Source: Apiospora phragmitis (taxonomy: Eukaryota; Ascomycota; Sordariomycetes; Amphisphaeriales; Apiosporaceae). From it: a DNA stretch of 64,000 nt. The stretch spans positions 868,001 through 932,000 of the forward strand of contig JAQQWL010000001.1 in NCBI GenBank assembly GCA_038363925.1, given 5' to 3'. This document shows positions 13,211-25,019 of this stretch, piece after piece. Made by a program: the position numbers and the translations under genes. The notes beneath the pieces are model-generated. The model was not told the origin of the DNA. It saw only the letters and a program-made list of their open reading frames with translations, and ran no database searches. Each line of letters starts with the position of its first letter. Position 1 is the stretch's first letter.

Positions 13211-13714
13211 CTAGTATCGGTATCTGGTAGAGTAGTCTTTGGGACTGACGACCAGACCACGGCCCTTCTTGGCGCCCTTGTAAACAGTCTCGGTGATGTC
13301 GATGAGTTCTTGTTTGTCTTCTAGAACCCAGTTGATCTTGTTGTTGTTTCCGGTTCCGCAGTCGACCATGATATGCTTATTGCGGAAGAAGAACATGATG
13401 GTGCAGGCGTCGTACAATTCTGTTGGTTGCGCCGATTGATTAGTTCGTGGCCTGCGGAAAGATGCGCTGAGGGGCTTGATGTGGTAGTACTTACCATACA
13501 TCTGGTTGAAATCTGGGACCTGGTCAATGTCGCACAGGTAGATGACGCAGAAGTTGGATACGGCGTTGGCGATCTTGTAGAGCATCTCGTCCTGCCTCAT
13601 GCAGTCAGGATCCCAGTCTCTGCCGAATCGAATCAGGACGAGGCGATCTTCTTCCGAGAGGATGGCCTGGTCCACATGCCATCCCGTCTTGAGATGCGGA
13701 AGCACGAACGACAT
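13211..13714 (-). CDS. dim1: Spliceosomal U5 snRNP protein Dim1/Dib1 (thioredoxin-like 4A)
   Basis: Dim1/Dib1 is a thioredoxin-fold component of the U4/U6.U5 tri-snRNP, essential for pre-mRNA splicing and mitotic progression. Two exons (13714-13495 and 13419-13211) are joined across a 75-bp intron (13420-13494, GTAAGT to ACAG) to give 142 residues, the usual length of the family. Near-invariant segments are visible: MSFVLPHLKTGWHVDQAI, FGRDWDPDCM, NKHIMVDCGTGNNNKINW and the C-terminal KGRGLVVSPKDYSTRYRY. As in other Dim1 proteins, the thioredoxin CxxC is not conserved as a redox motif. The start was chosen because it begins the conserved MSFVLPHL block; an in-frame 47-codon extension upstream is not conserved in character. 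It is divergent from URB1 across 0.53 kb, so the two may share promoter DNA. Confidence 0.96.
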   Translation of the reverse strand: MSFVLPHLKTGWHVDQAILSEEDRLVLIRFGRDWDPDCMRQDEMLYKIANAVSNFCVIYLCDIDQVPDFNQMYGKYYHIKPLSASFRRPRTNQSAQPTELYDACTIMFFFRNKHIMVDCGTGNNNKINWVLEDKQELIDITETVYKGAKKGRGLVVSPKDYSTRYRY

Positions 13715-14243
13715 GATGAAAACAACAAGAAGTTTGCGTGTAGGGTCGTGAGGCGCGAAGGCGGAGTGGAAGATCCCACGACGTCTGGTGTTTGGAGTTT
13801 GACTGATGCAAGTGTGGGGTTTGGCGTGAGCGGGAAGTACATCAGGTGGGGGCATTCCTAAGTACTTACCTAGCCAGGAGCCGCAAGTACCTGTCAGTAG
13901 AAGCTAGTCCAGAAATAGAAGGCGGTCAGTTGCTCTATCTACAATCAGAAGGACTTGCCGGCAGAATCAGTACGACACCTTCAACTTTTTTAGTGGAGAT
14001 TAACCATTTAGCTTCAATCGATGCATGATACGGAACATTAGGTGAAAAGTGCAGCAACATCGCAAAGAGATACATGTTGCATACACGGCAGATTTACCTC
14101 TTTTCGCAACGATTTGTCTCAGCCGAGGGTCTCCGGGAGCGGCTACAGGATCACTGCATCTTGGATATGAGAGGACGCTGAAAAGACAGCGGCTATAAGT
14201 CTTGTACTCCCATTCGGTTGATCCTCTGAGCCTAGGAGGAAAG
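13715..14243. promoter_or_regulatory. Divergent promoter region dim1 / URB1
   Basis: The 529 bp between the start codons of two divergently transcribed RNA/ribosome genes must contain both promoters. I cannot identify a definite TATA box or named factor site. The arrangement allows shared regulation, which is inference. Confidence 0.4.
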
Positions 14244-17200
14244 ATGATGAAACGGAAGAGGAATCCTGGTCGCGATGCGCCTCATGCCAACCCTACCGAT
14301 ACAACAAGGCCTCCCAAGAGGAAGCGCAATGTTGTCCACGAGGCGCCCACCTCGGAAGAGGTTCACACAGCCAGGCAACTCCACCATCTCTTGACGTTTG
14401 AGCAAGACTTGCGCAATTCCCGGCACGGCCTTCAGTCATTCAAGGAACTCCTCGATGCCATTGTGAACGACAAGCAAGTCACGCATGGCGCCAAGTTGGA
14501 GATTCTCACACAGTACCTTGATCTGACTAAGCCCAGGGAGTTTGAGGACGAGGTGCCCGTCTATCTCCCCGACATCATGGAAACTTGGAGCTTGGCGGCA
14601 CAGATGGACAATGAGATCATCATGTCAGCAGTCGTCGTCGTCCTTGCCCTGCTCTTGAGGGTGTTATCAGACCATGTGGAGCTTGTGCCGACCGGTTTGG
14701 GCATTGCCCGTACCATTCTCCAGAAGCGCCAGCAAGAGCTTCTGGCCAAGAACCTATCAGCGCAAAAGGGGAGGGACTTCATCATATCGCCGAGTTTGAG
14801 ACTGGTCAGGGAGGTAATCTGTCTAGATGGCGGCGCCCTTGCCGCGCCGACATTCCGGGCAAGAAACTTTACTTTGAAGTCATTGGCAAGGAACATGGGC
14901 CTCCGCTATCTCGGTGAAGGTGCAGAGGACCCCCAGAGACCTTCCATCCGAACCAATGCCGTCAGAGTATTCATGAGCTGTCTCAAGTATCTTCAGGTTG
15001 AGGCTAAGAAAGAGCTTCTATACCAGAAGGATGCTGTGGCCGCTCTAATGCGAGAACTCAGAGAAGACCCCTCGTACCTCATTCTGGAGATCCTCCATAC
15101 CTTGAGAGACTCTGTTGTGCTGGATTCGAAATTGCCAAAAGACGTGAAAATTCGGCTCCTCAATGCACAATCACTGATACGGATATCCTCACTTTATACA
15201 TATCATCAGGGGTCATCGCCAGCAGATGCTGATCAGGAGGTCCAGCAGGCAGCCCACACTTTCTTAATCGCAGCTTGCACGAGCACAGCGGCCGGTATAA
15301 TACGACCTCAGAGTGGCTATTATCCCGACGGAGTCGATTCCGATGCCATCATTAACTCCGATCCTGATGATGTCAACGAGCCGGGCCTAGAGAGTGTGCC
15401 ATGGATGGACAAGTTCAACGATGAAGTGCCCGTCCGCAACACTATGCTTGCCGAGTTCATCCAGACGCTTCGGCCGTGGTCAAGTCTAAAGCAGAATGAA
15501 CTGCTTACTGCAATATTCGCAGCTTGCCCTGAACTCGTGGCCAACTACTACACCAGCAAAAGAGCATTTGGATTTGATCCGAAATTGTCCGCCACTTGGA
15601 TCGGCTATTCTACACTCATTTTTAACACTATACGCCTCAACGTCCCCCCATTCTTTGGCCATCCCAACCAGTACGCCAAACTACCACCACCTACCTCAAT
15701 TGTGCTTGGCAACATCCTCCCACTACCATTGGATGCGAAGACCATATCCCGCTGCTTGACCCTTACGCAAAACTCCAAACTCATATCTTTCTTCGCGGTC
15801 CGATTACTCGTAGTAGCTCTAGAAAAGCTTGCAGCTGTGTTGGAAATGCACAGGCAGGCTTCTCTTTCATCCAGTTCGCTTTGGAAGGATGCTGCCCGCC
15901 GGCTCGTGGAGGAATTCTGCCGGCGCGTACCTAACTTGAAAGACATCGTCGTAAGCGCTTATCGTGCCTTGTCCGATGACGACCTTCTACAACGAGTGGC
16001 TGTGACGCGATGCCTCCTATTGTACCATGAAGTAATTCCTCAACTTGCACTAGCGGCCAAGTTTGACTTTTCTTCGTTACTGTCCACTGCTATCAAGAAT
16101 TTCGAAGCGTCAGAAGAAGAGAAAGAGGTTCGTTCGCTGCGGTTGCTAGAACTCGCAAATATCTCTGCGATTGCCGAGTACTCGCCTGGTATGAAATGGT
16201 TCTCTCATGGCAAGGATTACCAACACTCGCCTTTCATGACTCTGCTACGGCTGTTCACCGAAAACACCCAGGAGATGTTTACAGGGAAGTCGACCAACAC
16301 ACTGTTGTTTGTCGCTGAATCGCATGGCCTCGTCACAGGACAGTCACGGGGATCGGGCATCGAGCCGTTGATGGATGCCCTCCGGAAACAGGAGCACATT
16401 GATTCTGATATATGGGCTTTCCTGGACAACTGCGTGGAGCGGTGTGCGAGATCCCCGATCAAGTACCAGGAACTCATCATGGAGTTAAGATCTAAGCATG
16501 CGGATGGAGCAAAGACATTGGGAGACCTATCCATAACACCTTTGATGATGACCATGGTAGAGCAGCTACCTTTTGCGGTATCCTCGATGGCCAAGGGCAA
16601 AGCTCTCACCAGCCTCGCTGTGTTCCTGTCTGATTACCTCGGGGTTTCAAGGGAAGCAGGCATAGCGGATGTAATGCTCAAGGACGTGTTACAGAAGTTC
16701 AAAGGAGCATTCGGGAAGACAGAGACACAGAACAGTCTTTTCTTGTCGGACCTTCACGTTTCAGACGATATGGAGGTTGACGATGTCCCTGCCACGAATG
16801 GTCAAATTGAGGCCGATCACAGCGAACTGGGACGAGAAGAGGCGGAACAGCTTGAACAGCTGCTTCATGTGCCTGTCAAAGCTAGCAAGGACAACAATGC
16901 TTTGATGAACTGGTCATCCAAAACACCGGAAGAGCTGGTGGAAGAAGGCTACACAGCATCGGTTATCTGGCTCCTCTCATCGGAGCACCCTAGTATCCGT
17001 AAGGAGGCTCTGACCAGCTTGACCAAGATCGCACTCAAGGTCAAAGAATCAAGCTACGAAGAGAACGAACAGGTTTGGCTTCTGCTTTCGGAGCTGACCG
17101 AGACAGCCAGGTCGGTCATTGGTGAGGGCACGATGCCCAATACCATCCTGGCCTTTGTCTGTCGCGCGCTTGACATCTTGAAAAGCCCGACGCATGCCCT

Positions 17201-17679
17201 GTACCCGAAGCTCAACACATTTCTCACTCGCGGGCCCATCTGGGATCTCGATAAGGTCCCGATGGTCCAAGAGATCTTGCACGAAGGGCCTACGGCTGAC
17301 GAAGCCTATTATACGGAGCTGAGCTGGCTTCTTTCCTATCTGCTAGATTCTCTCCGTAGTACAGCTGATGTGGCCGTCTTCCACAAGAGGAAGGTGTTTG
17401 AACGGGTGTTGGTACTCATGTCCAACCCTTACATGGGGCCCAATCTTCGCACACACATACTGCGGATCATCTACCGAGCTACGACAGTGGAAGGGAGGAA
17501 GCGATACGCTGGTGACTCGGTTCGGTGGTGTGAGTTGGCTATCGGCACAAGGGTTCACCAGTCCTACGGACGGGGATGTCTGCAGGGCCTTGGCTAAGCG
17601 ATTATGTGCCACCTGCAGCGCGGGACGACTCGAGGCCTGGGCCAAATACTCGGGGAAAGACCTCGAGCAAGCACTGTAA
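14244..17679 (+). CDS. URB1: Nucleolar pre-ribosomal-associated protein Urb1/Npa1 (one apparent frameshift near the 3' end)
   Basis: Urb1/Npa1 is a large nucleolar helical-repeat protein needed for early 60S pre-ribosome assembly with other Npa complex members. The start ATG at 14244 opens a basic KRKRNPGRD N-terminus; a longer frame from 14202 lacks an ATG. The N-terminal Npa1 domain follows (LTFEQDLRNSRHGLQSFKEL to about residue 350) and then the central domain with LRPWSSLKQNELLTAIFAAC and the conserved GYSTLIFNTIRLNVPPFF. Near 17491-17495 a run of GGG appears to carry one extra base. Skipping it joins RAT-TVEGG to SDTLVTRFGGVSWLSAQG and an end at 17679, for 1,144 residues with the length an exact multiple of three. 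Read literally, the frame ends early at 17597. It has no intron. Confidence 0.88.
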
Positions 17680-18277
17680 GAACAATATAGATGGAGATAA
17701 TACTTTGCCCTTTGAAATAAAATACCCACAATTCAGAGAAGCGTGCCACGGGGAAATTGCGGCATTCATTCATAACTTATGTAAACAAATTCCGTGGGGT
17801 TGTAGATCCAGATATCTCAAACTGGGGTATTCTCCCTGTGGAACTCGGGGCCCGTATTTGCGTCAAGCTCGCGCTCTTTCAAGATAAGGTGCATGCCGTG
17901 ATGCATAGGTATGGAGTATACAAATGGATACCTCGTTCTTCCATCCTTCAGCTACCTGGCCAGAACTGGCAGACTGGCTACCTCTCTCAAGCTGCAATCT
18001 TTCATATTGGTAAAAGTGAGAATAGCATGCTTAAGCTTTCAAATTACTATTCAGGGTTATTGAAGACTAATAAATGAAGTCTCCAGGGAATCAAGGGTAC
18101 CTGCTTATATTAGTATCAGGTAATGTGTGTGATACTTTGCTAGGAACCGCACACACTAGGGAGTACCTAGCAATGAGTTTAGAAACAACACGATGGGAGC
18201 GAGCATACTCTGGATTCTAGACTCCAGAGAATACGAACTGCGATATCCGTACGCGCTCCCTTTACATATAGGTCATA

Positions 18278-18868
18278 CCCCTGTTAGTAGATATGGGGGA
18301 AAGTAGATATGTTGGTGTTAATGCATATTTTTCGGCCGTCAGCGCTGATTTTGGTGTACTAACAGATAAAACAGATAACAGATATGCTTTCTGAAAATAT
18401 CTGATTACAAGGGTCTGTACAGGGGGGGGGGGCCGGATCCCTGTACACCCCCTGTACACGCTGATTTTAGGTATAAAATCTGACCTTTTCAGTGTCAACA
18501 GGCCTCCCCCCCCCCCAACCACTACCCGCACCACTATATGCATACAGCACCACCACATACAGTACCACATACAGCACCACATACAGCACCACCACCAACA
18601 GCACTATCTGATACGGTCACATGGGTTATCGCGATTGATCTCATCACAATTGATGTTGTTGGCGGTGTTGTTGGCGGCGCTATTGGTGGTGCTGTATGTG
18701 CTGCATGTGCTGCATGTGCTGTATGCGGTGGTGCAGAATTGGTGCCTTTTGGGTGGGAAAATGCACCAATTATGGAGCCCCATAAAAAGTCACGTGTGAG
18801 CCCTTAAGTAGATATGCTGGGGAAAACGCATAAATATTCGATGCCCGAGTCTCATCTATTAACAGGGG
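18278..18868. mobile_element. MITE-like / foldback non-autonomous element
   Basis: Fifteen-base terminal inverted repeats CCCCTGTTA(G/A)TAGAT lie at 18278-18292 and, inverted, at 18854-18868. Each is flanked by TA (18276-18277 and 18869-18870), consistent with a TA target-site duplication of Tc1/mariner/Fot-type elements. Inside are direct repeats of GTAGATATG, two copies of GCTGATTTT, a G12 tract (18422-18432 region), a C10 tract (about 18506-18517) and a large CA-rich/TG-rich inverted repeat. There is no transposase coding capacity, so mobility would depend on an autonomous partner in trans. Only one copy is visible here, so the boundaries are inferred. Confidence 0.5.
18536..18736. repeat. 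Imperfect long inverted repeat (CACCACATACAG / CTGTATGTGGTG type)
   Basis: The left arm (about 18536-18606) is built of tandem CACATACAGCAC units. The right arm (about 18660-18736) is its near reverse complement with GTGCTGTATGTGCTGCATG units. A roughly 50-base spacer separates them, so the strand can fold into a long hairpin. It forms the core of the MITE-like element. The open reading frame that crosses it is a by-product of the repeat. Confidence 0.65.
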
Positions 18869-20446
18869 TAGGCCCTGTATCTTCTTCTCAGTCTGAAGAG
18901 CGGAGGGATGCCAAGCAGCATTACGAATCGCCAGCCAGCGATCTACAAAAGCCATCCGACGATCCGAATAAGGGACTAGTGGGACAACATACGACGACGA
19001 CTGCCCAGTAGGACGTATCCGTACTGTATGACGAAACGGTCTGTCTCTCCACTTATATCCGCGTCACACAAGCCTGATCTCTCGTTTCAGATGGCCGACG
19101 ACGACGAGAGCGAGTGTGGTCGGAGCATGTTTCATGTCCCTTTTTTCCCTTCGTGTACAGGGCGCATTTTGTCTCAGAATCAGTCAGCAAACTGCTTGCC
19201 TGGCTTGCTGGTGCTTAGCTCTTACTGGGATTGAATGGGTATCCCCTTTTTGGTAGTGATATGGAAAAGATGCATACCAGTATCAATGCTAGTCAGGCCA
19301 AGTCACTGAAATAGTACAAAGCTTATTCGGCCTTGCTGGCCAATAATCGGGCGGCTAAGCGCGTAAAGGTGAAACGGATCAGTGGCCTGGGCCTGGCCGT
19401 CCAACTACCAACCCAACAGGGCGGATGTTTGTGAGGCGCTGACTGTTTTCTGAACATCCATCCGCCGTTGGCAGTTGGGGTCGACTAGCGACCTCGCGAC
19501 CGGGACCCGTAAGCGCCAAACGTTCCGGAAGAAGCAATTACCAGAAGTACGGGCTGGAACATGGAACAAGCCTCTCCTCCAGTGGTCTATCTCGATTGGT
19601 CTCGAGAACGCTCGCACAGAACGGCAGCATTCCAACTCTGGTTACTTCCCCTCCCGATCAGCAAGCCACCACTTCCGACTCCCTGGCCCAAGCAAAGCGA
19701 TTCGCCAGTTCGGATTTGGCCATCTGCTTGCTGCTCGCTCAGGGGAGAGGGGTCTGGTTGAGGGTAAGCTGGCAAGTTCCGGGCCCCCAAGCCAGTCAAA
19801 GCCAGCACCCAAGCACCAAGCCTGTTCCAACTCCCATCTTGGGTAGCATTCGTTTCCTTCCTGGCCCCTGCATCAGCCGACTTTGGACTTTGGGGGCCCA
19901 CAAGTACTTCTGACGACACCCAAGCTGGCCGTGGTTGATCTGTATCAACCGAATATTTTGTAACAATGGTTTGAGATCGGCATCAACCAATTGCGAAGAC
20001 CGGGTCGCCCCGGGGTAGGGAGGGGCGGCCGGGCAAAGACACAAGCTTGACAAGGAAAAAGAAGAGCCATGGCAACGTACGCACATGGGGTAGATTCGTC
20101 AGCTGTGCCCCAGAAATGATGCATACTAGGTGCTAGGTTGTACACAAGCGCTGCCACTCTCTATTCTTGGGATGCACGGGTGGTGCTACTTGTACAATGA
20201 GCCGCGCCCGTTCTGGAACCAACGGCCTTTTTCATTCTTCTGCTTATGCCGGACAGTGAGTGAGTTGAGTTGCTAAGTTTATACCGGTAGTGAAACATAT
20301 CTTAAAGTCGTCAGACCCCCTTCCAGAGAACCAGGCCAGAGAGGACTGTGTCTTCGTCTTCTTCCCCGGAAGTGTAGTATGCTTGCCGCTCACTGATCCA
20401 TCCCATCCTCCACACGCCCGCCCCGTAATAGTCTATCATTATCATC

Positions 20447-21892
20447 ATGTACGCCCATTCTCTCAAGCCGCGCTCTCGGTTACTGTCGCCCGTGTTCGTC
20501 TTCTTCTTCAGTCTCTTTGTCTTCTTTCAGCTCATCCGCTGGTGCCGGCCCACCCCCGGGGCTAGCCATCGGATATTGGTCGAGGAGGAATCGGGAGAGT
20601 CCTGCAAGCACCACGATGGCCTCTCCGACGTCTTCGTCGTCTTCAAGACGGGCGCCACCGAGGCCCTAGACCAGGTGCCCACCCACCTCGCCACCAGCCT
20701 GCGCTGCGTCCCGCACTACGCCATCTTCTCCGACTATGACGAGGTCATCGACGGCGTGCACGTCCAGGACGCCCTCGACGAGGTCCGCAGCGACCTCAAG
20801 GAAACCCACCCGGACTTCAAGTACTACCAGCGTTTGCAGGAGGGCGGCCGGTCCGCCTTTTCCGACAAGGAGAACGCCCTGTGGGCCGCCACCCAGAGCA
20901 CCATCGCGGGCCGCGACACGCCCGGCTGGCGGCTGGACAAGTGGAAGTTCCTGCCCGCCGCCGAGAAGGCGCTGCGCCAGGGGGCCGGTACGGGCGCCAA
21001 CTGGTACGTCTTCTACGAGGGCGATAGCTACATCTTCTGGCGCAACGTGCTGGACTGGATCTCCAACCTCGACCCGGCCCAGCCGCACTACCTCGGCAAC
21101 CCCATGATCATCGGCGACGTCGCCTTCGCCCACGGCGGCTCCGGCTTCGTGCTGTCGCGCACCGCGCTCGAGATGGTCGTCGAGTACCGCCGCCAGAACC
21201 TCGAGTTCTACGATGCCTTCACCGCGAGCCACTGGGCCGGCGACTGCGTCCTGGGCAAGGCCCTCGCCGACGCCGGCGTCCCCCTGCTCTACGCCCGCCC
21301 CAACCTCCACGGCGACCACCCGGCCGAGCTGGGCTTCTTGGGCTCCGTCTCCGATCCCACGAGCCAGGACTGGTGCTACAACATCGCCAGCTACCACCAC
21401 ATGGCGCCATCTGACATTGTGCAGATGTCCATGTTCGAGCGCCAGTGGAACAGAGGGGTAAGTCACCTTTGGCTTTTTTGAAGCTCATCCTTCCCGAATA
21501 ATAAGGTTTACGTTCGCTGACCTCGATTCATGAAACAGAACCGCACGATCTTACGGCACGGAGACGTCTTCACGAACTGGGTCCTACCGCACATCACGTC
21601 ACGCCGCGATGCATGGGATAACTTGTCCGAAGACGCGGTGGAGTACCCCGAAGGCACAACCATCACCATGCGGGACTGCTACAAGGTTTGCCTGGGCCAG
21701 CCGGACTGCATGCAGTACTCGCTCTCTGGGCAGTCGACGTGCAGGACGTCCAAGATGATGCGGCTCGGCCACCGCCGCCCGGCGGTCGAGGGCGAGGAGA
21801 CCATGGCGTCGGGCTGGATGACGCATCGGGTGAATGCGTTTGTGGAAGTCATGGACGAGTACTGCGGCCAAGAGGGCTGGGTATTACCATAG
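20447..21892 (+). CDS. GT31-like type II membrane glycosyltransferase
   Basis: A Golgi/ER-type glycosyltransferase of the fungal GT31 (DUF604-related) group; donor and acceptor are unknown. Two exons (20447-21457 and 21539-21892) join across an 81-bp intron (GTAAGT to ACAG) to give 454 residues. Seen: an N-terminal signal anchor (about residues 14-31), KTGATEALDQVPTHL, the DxD-region equivalent YVFYEGDSYIFW, the family signature YLGNPMIIGDVAFAHGGSGF and HWAGDCVLGKAL, and WCYNIASYHHM. The second exon encodes a Cys-containing tail (CYKVCLGQPDCMQYSLSGQS, then C-R-T-S-K) that resembles a PAN/apple-type module. The DxD motif reads EGD rather than EAD or DDD. The gene is intact and noticeably GC-richer at third positions than the flanking DNA. 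Confidence 0.85.
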
Positions 21893-22595
21893 ACTGGGTT
21901 CTATTCTTTCTTGCTTTCTTTTTTCTATGCCCATTTTGTGTAGAATGGCTTGATTTCTATTTATTTTGTACTTGGGGATTATCTGGAGCGACGGCGTTAA
22001 AGGGGGGTACCAATTAAACATCATCTGCAGGATAGCGGCGGAGATGGGGAAGAGGAGCATTGCATCGTTTGGGGTTTCCAGAACGAAGGTCCCCATACCC
22101 ATGGGTAGAACTGTATAAAATAGCGAGGCTTCACTGGCCATCATCCAGCATATTCATGAATCTCTACTAGAAAATTTCAAATCATCAAGCAACATAATCT
22201 TCACTGCTCCTTTGTCCTTTGGGGGCCTGTAGTGCTCCAACGATGCCAAGGGGAAATGATGTTCGCCACTGCATCTTCCTCCGATGGTAACCCATCCTTT
22301 TGGCTGGGAACCGGCTCCCTCTCCCTGTGCCCCGATCATGCAGTAACACATAGCCGTGCGGAGAATGATATCCGTCCTTTACAGACAGAGGAATGCGGAG
22401 GGCTCGTACGATCCTTTACCCCACTGCGTGATATATATAGGTCGCTCGTTCACCGGGTCTCTAAAATTTAACACACACAATTTGTCGGAGTCAAATAGGC
22501 AATTATAGAGCCTTATGCTCTCCAGACGGACTTCATAGTGACTGGACTGTACTGAAGTACACAGACCACATACCATACACAGCCAAACTGGGATC
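21893..22595. other. Intergenic between GT31-like gene and P450
   Basis: About 0.7 kb in tandem orientation. It should contain the GT31 3' UTR (T-rich 21900-21970) and the P450 promoter. A GATATATATAGG TATA-like stretch lies at about 22431-22440. I see no gene. Confidence 0.45.
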
Positions 22596-24572
22596 ATGGA
22601 GTATTCGGCACATATCTGACTCCTAGCCGGAATAGTGTTATCGTTCTGGCTGGTGTCTACCGCCGTTTCCTGGTGGCGGCTCCGTCACGTTCCGGGCCCT
22701 TTCTTCGCCTCGGTCTCATGGCTATGGACCCCGTACAAGATCTTCCGCTGCCGTGGCAGCGACCACTTGCAACTGCGGAAGTACGGGTCCGTGGTGCGGA
22801 CTGGCCCAAACCAAGTTGTCATTGACGACCCTCAGGCCTTCCGGCAGGTCAACGGGGCCCGCAGCCTGGCCAACCGGAGCACGTGGTACTCGGCCACCAA
22901 GCTGGACCCGCTGCAGGACACCACGTTCTCGTCGCTCGAGATCGGCCCGCACGACCGGCTCAAGGCGAAGTCGGCGTCGGCCTACAGCGGGCGCGACGGC
23001 GGCGTCGACTTCGAGGCGGCCGTCGATAGGACCACCAAGTATTTCATCGAGGCCATCCGTCACCGGCACCTTTCTAAGGGGGGCGACGACCTCGTCGAGG
23101 TCGACTTCGCCCACCTCATTCGCTACTTCACCCTCGACCTCATCACGGACGTCGGCTACGGGCAGAGGTTCGGCTTCCTGGATGGCAAGGACGACGAGTA
23201 TCATTACACTGAGGGGATCGAGCAGTGGGAGGTGTATATTGGCATGCTGGGCGAGATACCGCCGCTACGCAATCTGCTTGTTAATCCTATCATTTCACCT
23301 TGGGTTGCCCCTAAGCCAGGAGGGGAGTATGGGATAAGTAAAATTTTGGGGTAAAGGCCACCTCCCCTTTTCGTCAGCTGCCAATAGACTCGGGGAAGGG
23401 TCGAAGCCAGGCAGATGCTAACAGGATATGTACTCGGATAGTATTGCTCACCAAATCATTGTCGGGCGTTTCGCAGACGACGCGAAGGATCGAGGAGACA
23501 TGATCGTAAGTTCCGAGAAAAACAAACCCGTCCTGTTCCTCAGAATCACCAGCCTAAGAAAGATAAAAGCTTGAATGAAAACTAACCGTCACTCAGGGAG
23601 CCTTCATGCGCAGCGGAATGAGCCAACGGGAAACTCTAGCCGAATCATTCGTTCAGACTCTGGCTGGTTCAGACACTACAGCCATCGTCATCCGCACGAC
23701 CATGTTGCATGCCATAACTGCGCCCAGGGTCTACCAGCGCCTGGAACAGGACATCAAGGCTGCAGGCGAAGGCTGCAGGCGTTGATAAGTCGTCCCCTAT
23801 CAGCAACGAACAGGCTAAGAGCCTTTCTTACTTTCAGGTGAGCAGATCATCCCAGTGCCTCACTCTATAACTATCGTTGTTCTCCTATCTCTCCTCTGTC
23901 GAGTAAAATCGCATCTCCTGGTGAGCAGGAGTTAGGCTGACCCCTGTCTCTCTACCTACCACGCCAGGCCGTCATGTGGGAAGGCTTCCGGATGGGCCCA
24001 CCCGCACTGTACGGCCTGTTCAAGGTCCTCCCGCCGGGCGGCGCGACGGTCTGCGGCGTCCCGCTGCCCGGCGGTACGTCGGTCGGCGCCAACTACGTCG
24101 CCATGATGCAGCGGGCCGACGTCTTCGGCCGGGATGCGCACCTGTTCCGCCCCGAGCGGTTCCTCGAGTGCGACGAGGTGGCCAGGAAGGAGATGGTCCG
24201 CACGGTGGAGCTCCTCTTCGGGTACGGGAGGTGGCAGTGCGCGGGCAAGAACTTGGCGATGATTGAGCTGAACAAGATCTTCTTTGAGGTGAGTGACTTC
24301 CCTTTCGTTTCCCTCTTCTTGCGATGATCGGGGTAGAAAAGGGTATATAAATATGTTCTCTTCTTCTTCTTTTCTTCCCTCTATTGGGAAGGGGAGAAGA
24401 ACGAACTACTGAGCATGCTGTTAATCATAAACTGACTCATTCGCCTCGGTAGCTGCTGAGGGCTTTCGACTTCCAGATTGTATATCCCGGCAAGGCGTGG
24501 GAAGCGAAGTCGACGACTATCAACATACAGAGTAAGATGTGGGTCAAGATCACGGAGGCATCAGATGAATAG
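22596..24572 (+). CDS. Cytochrome P450, pisatin demethylase-like, apparently disrupted
   Basis: A haem monooxygenase, ER-anchored; substrate unknown. It resembles the pisatin demethylase-type group. Seen: a hydrophobic anchor and PGP hinge (RLRHVPGPF), VVRTGPNQVVIDDPQAFRQV, an I-helix AGSDTTA (exon near 23660), an ExxR core EGFR near 23980, and the haem loop FGYGRWQCAGKNLA near 24220. About five exons are implied, with clear introns around 23351-23430, 23507-23595, 23838-23968 and 24289-24452. Problems: the only upstream in-frame ATG (22596) is followed by TGA at 22617-22619; the first 5' splice site does not fit the frame exactly; and a GGCTGCAGGCG duplication at about 23759-23782 shifts frame before the next exon. 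It may be a pseudogene, or it may suffer the same consensus errors seen in neighbours. Confidence 0.72.
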
Positions 24573-24741
24573 TGTGGCTCGGTTTCGTGAAGCGGATATT
24601 CACATTACTCGCAGCGTGTATACTGTCTTTCCCTAATACTAAGTTTGAGCTGCAAAAGGGAACAATACGAGTCCTCCTGGATGTATAAGGTTGGCCACGA
24701 CACAGGTATCTTTATCATACATATTTTACCCCGAAAGCCCC

Positions 24742-24777
<36 letters not shown>

Positions 24778-25019
24778 GCAATAAAAACAGACGGAAAAGT
24801 CGGATGGCTTAGGATGGTGAGGACGACTAGTAAGCAGTGCTCAGCTGAGCCGATAAGGCGGCCATACTCATAAATTGTTCACAAGAGTATTCGAGATGTC
24901 CAGATGTAGTGTTTCAACTTATTCAGGTAATACAAAGCTTAGGTATTAATGCCATGTGGCAGAGCCGGACCCTCTCACGCACGCCCCGCAGGACCCTGTT
25001 ACAGTACTGCGCTACCCCT
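24573..25019. other. Intergenic, convergent P450 and I9 inhibitor
   Basis: About 0.45 kb of 3' flanking DNA with an (AT)n(GT)n microsatellite. I see no gene. Confidence 0.5.
24742..24777. repeat. (TA)n(TG)n compound microsatellite
   Basis: About ten TA dinucleotides run directly into about seven GT dinucleotides. Confidence 0.9.

Larger units (their letters stand above)
17680..20446. other. Long intergenic region with a foldback element and no recognised gene
   Basis: About 2.8 kb. From 17680 to 18277 I see only short frames and two small inverted repeats (TTGCTAGG/CCTAGCAA at about 18137-18174; CTCTGGA/TCCAGAG at about 18209-18231). A MITE-like element occupies 18278-18868. From 18870 to 20446 overlapping open frames occur on both strands in moderately GC-rich DNA, but none has protein-family character, so I do not call them. 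Confidence 0.5.

Noticed and set aside
18538..18807. An 89-codon ORF of Thr/Pro/His and Ala/Cys repeats
   Set aside because: It simply translates the two arms of the foldback inverted repeat.
18278..18868. CRISPR-like repeat array
   Set aside because: The repeats are tandem CA-rich units and inverted arms, with no equal spacers; this is eukaryotic DNA.
19475..19919. Several overlapping 60-120 codon frames on both strands
   Set aside because: Mutually overlapping, without domain character; likely chance frames in moderately GC-rich DNA.
20666..21466. A 266-codon minus-strand frame opposite the GT31-like gene
   Set aside because: Val/Gly/Ala-rich antisense artefact of high GC3; the sense strand carries the recognised enzyme motifs.
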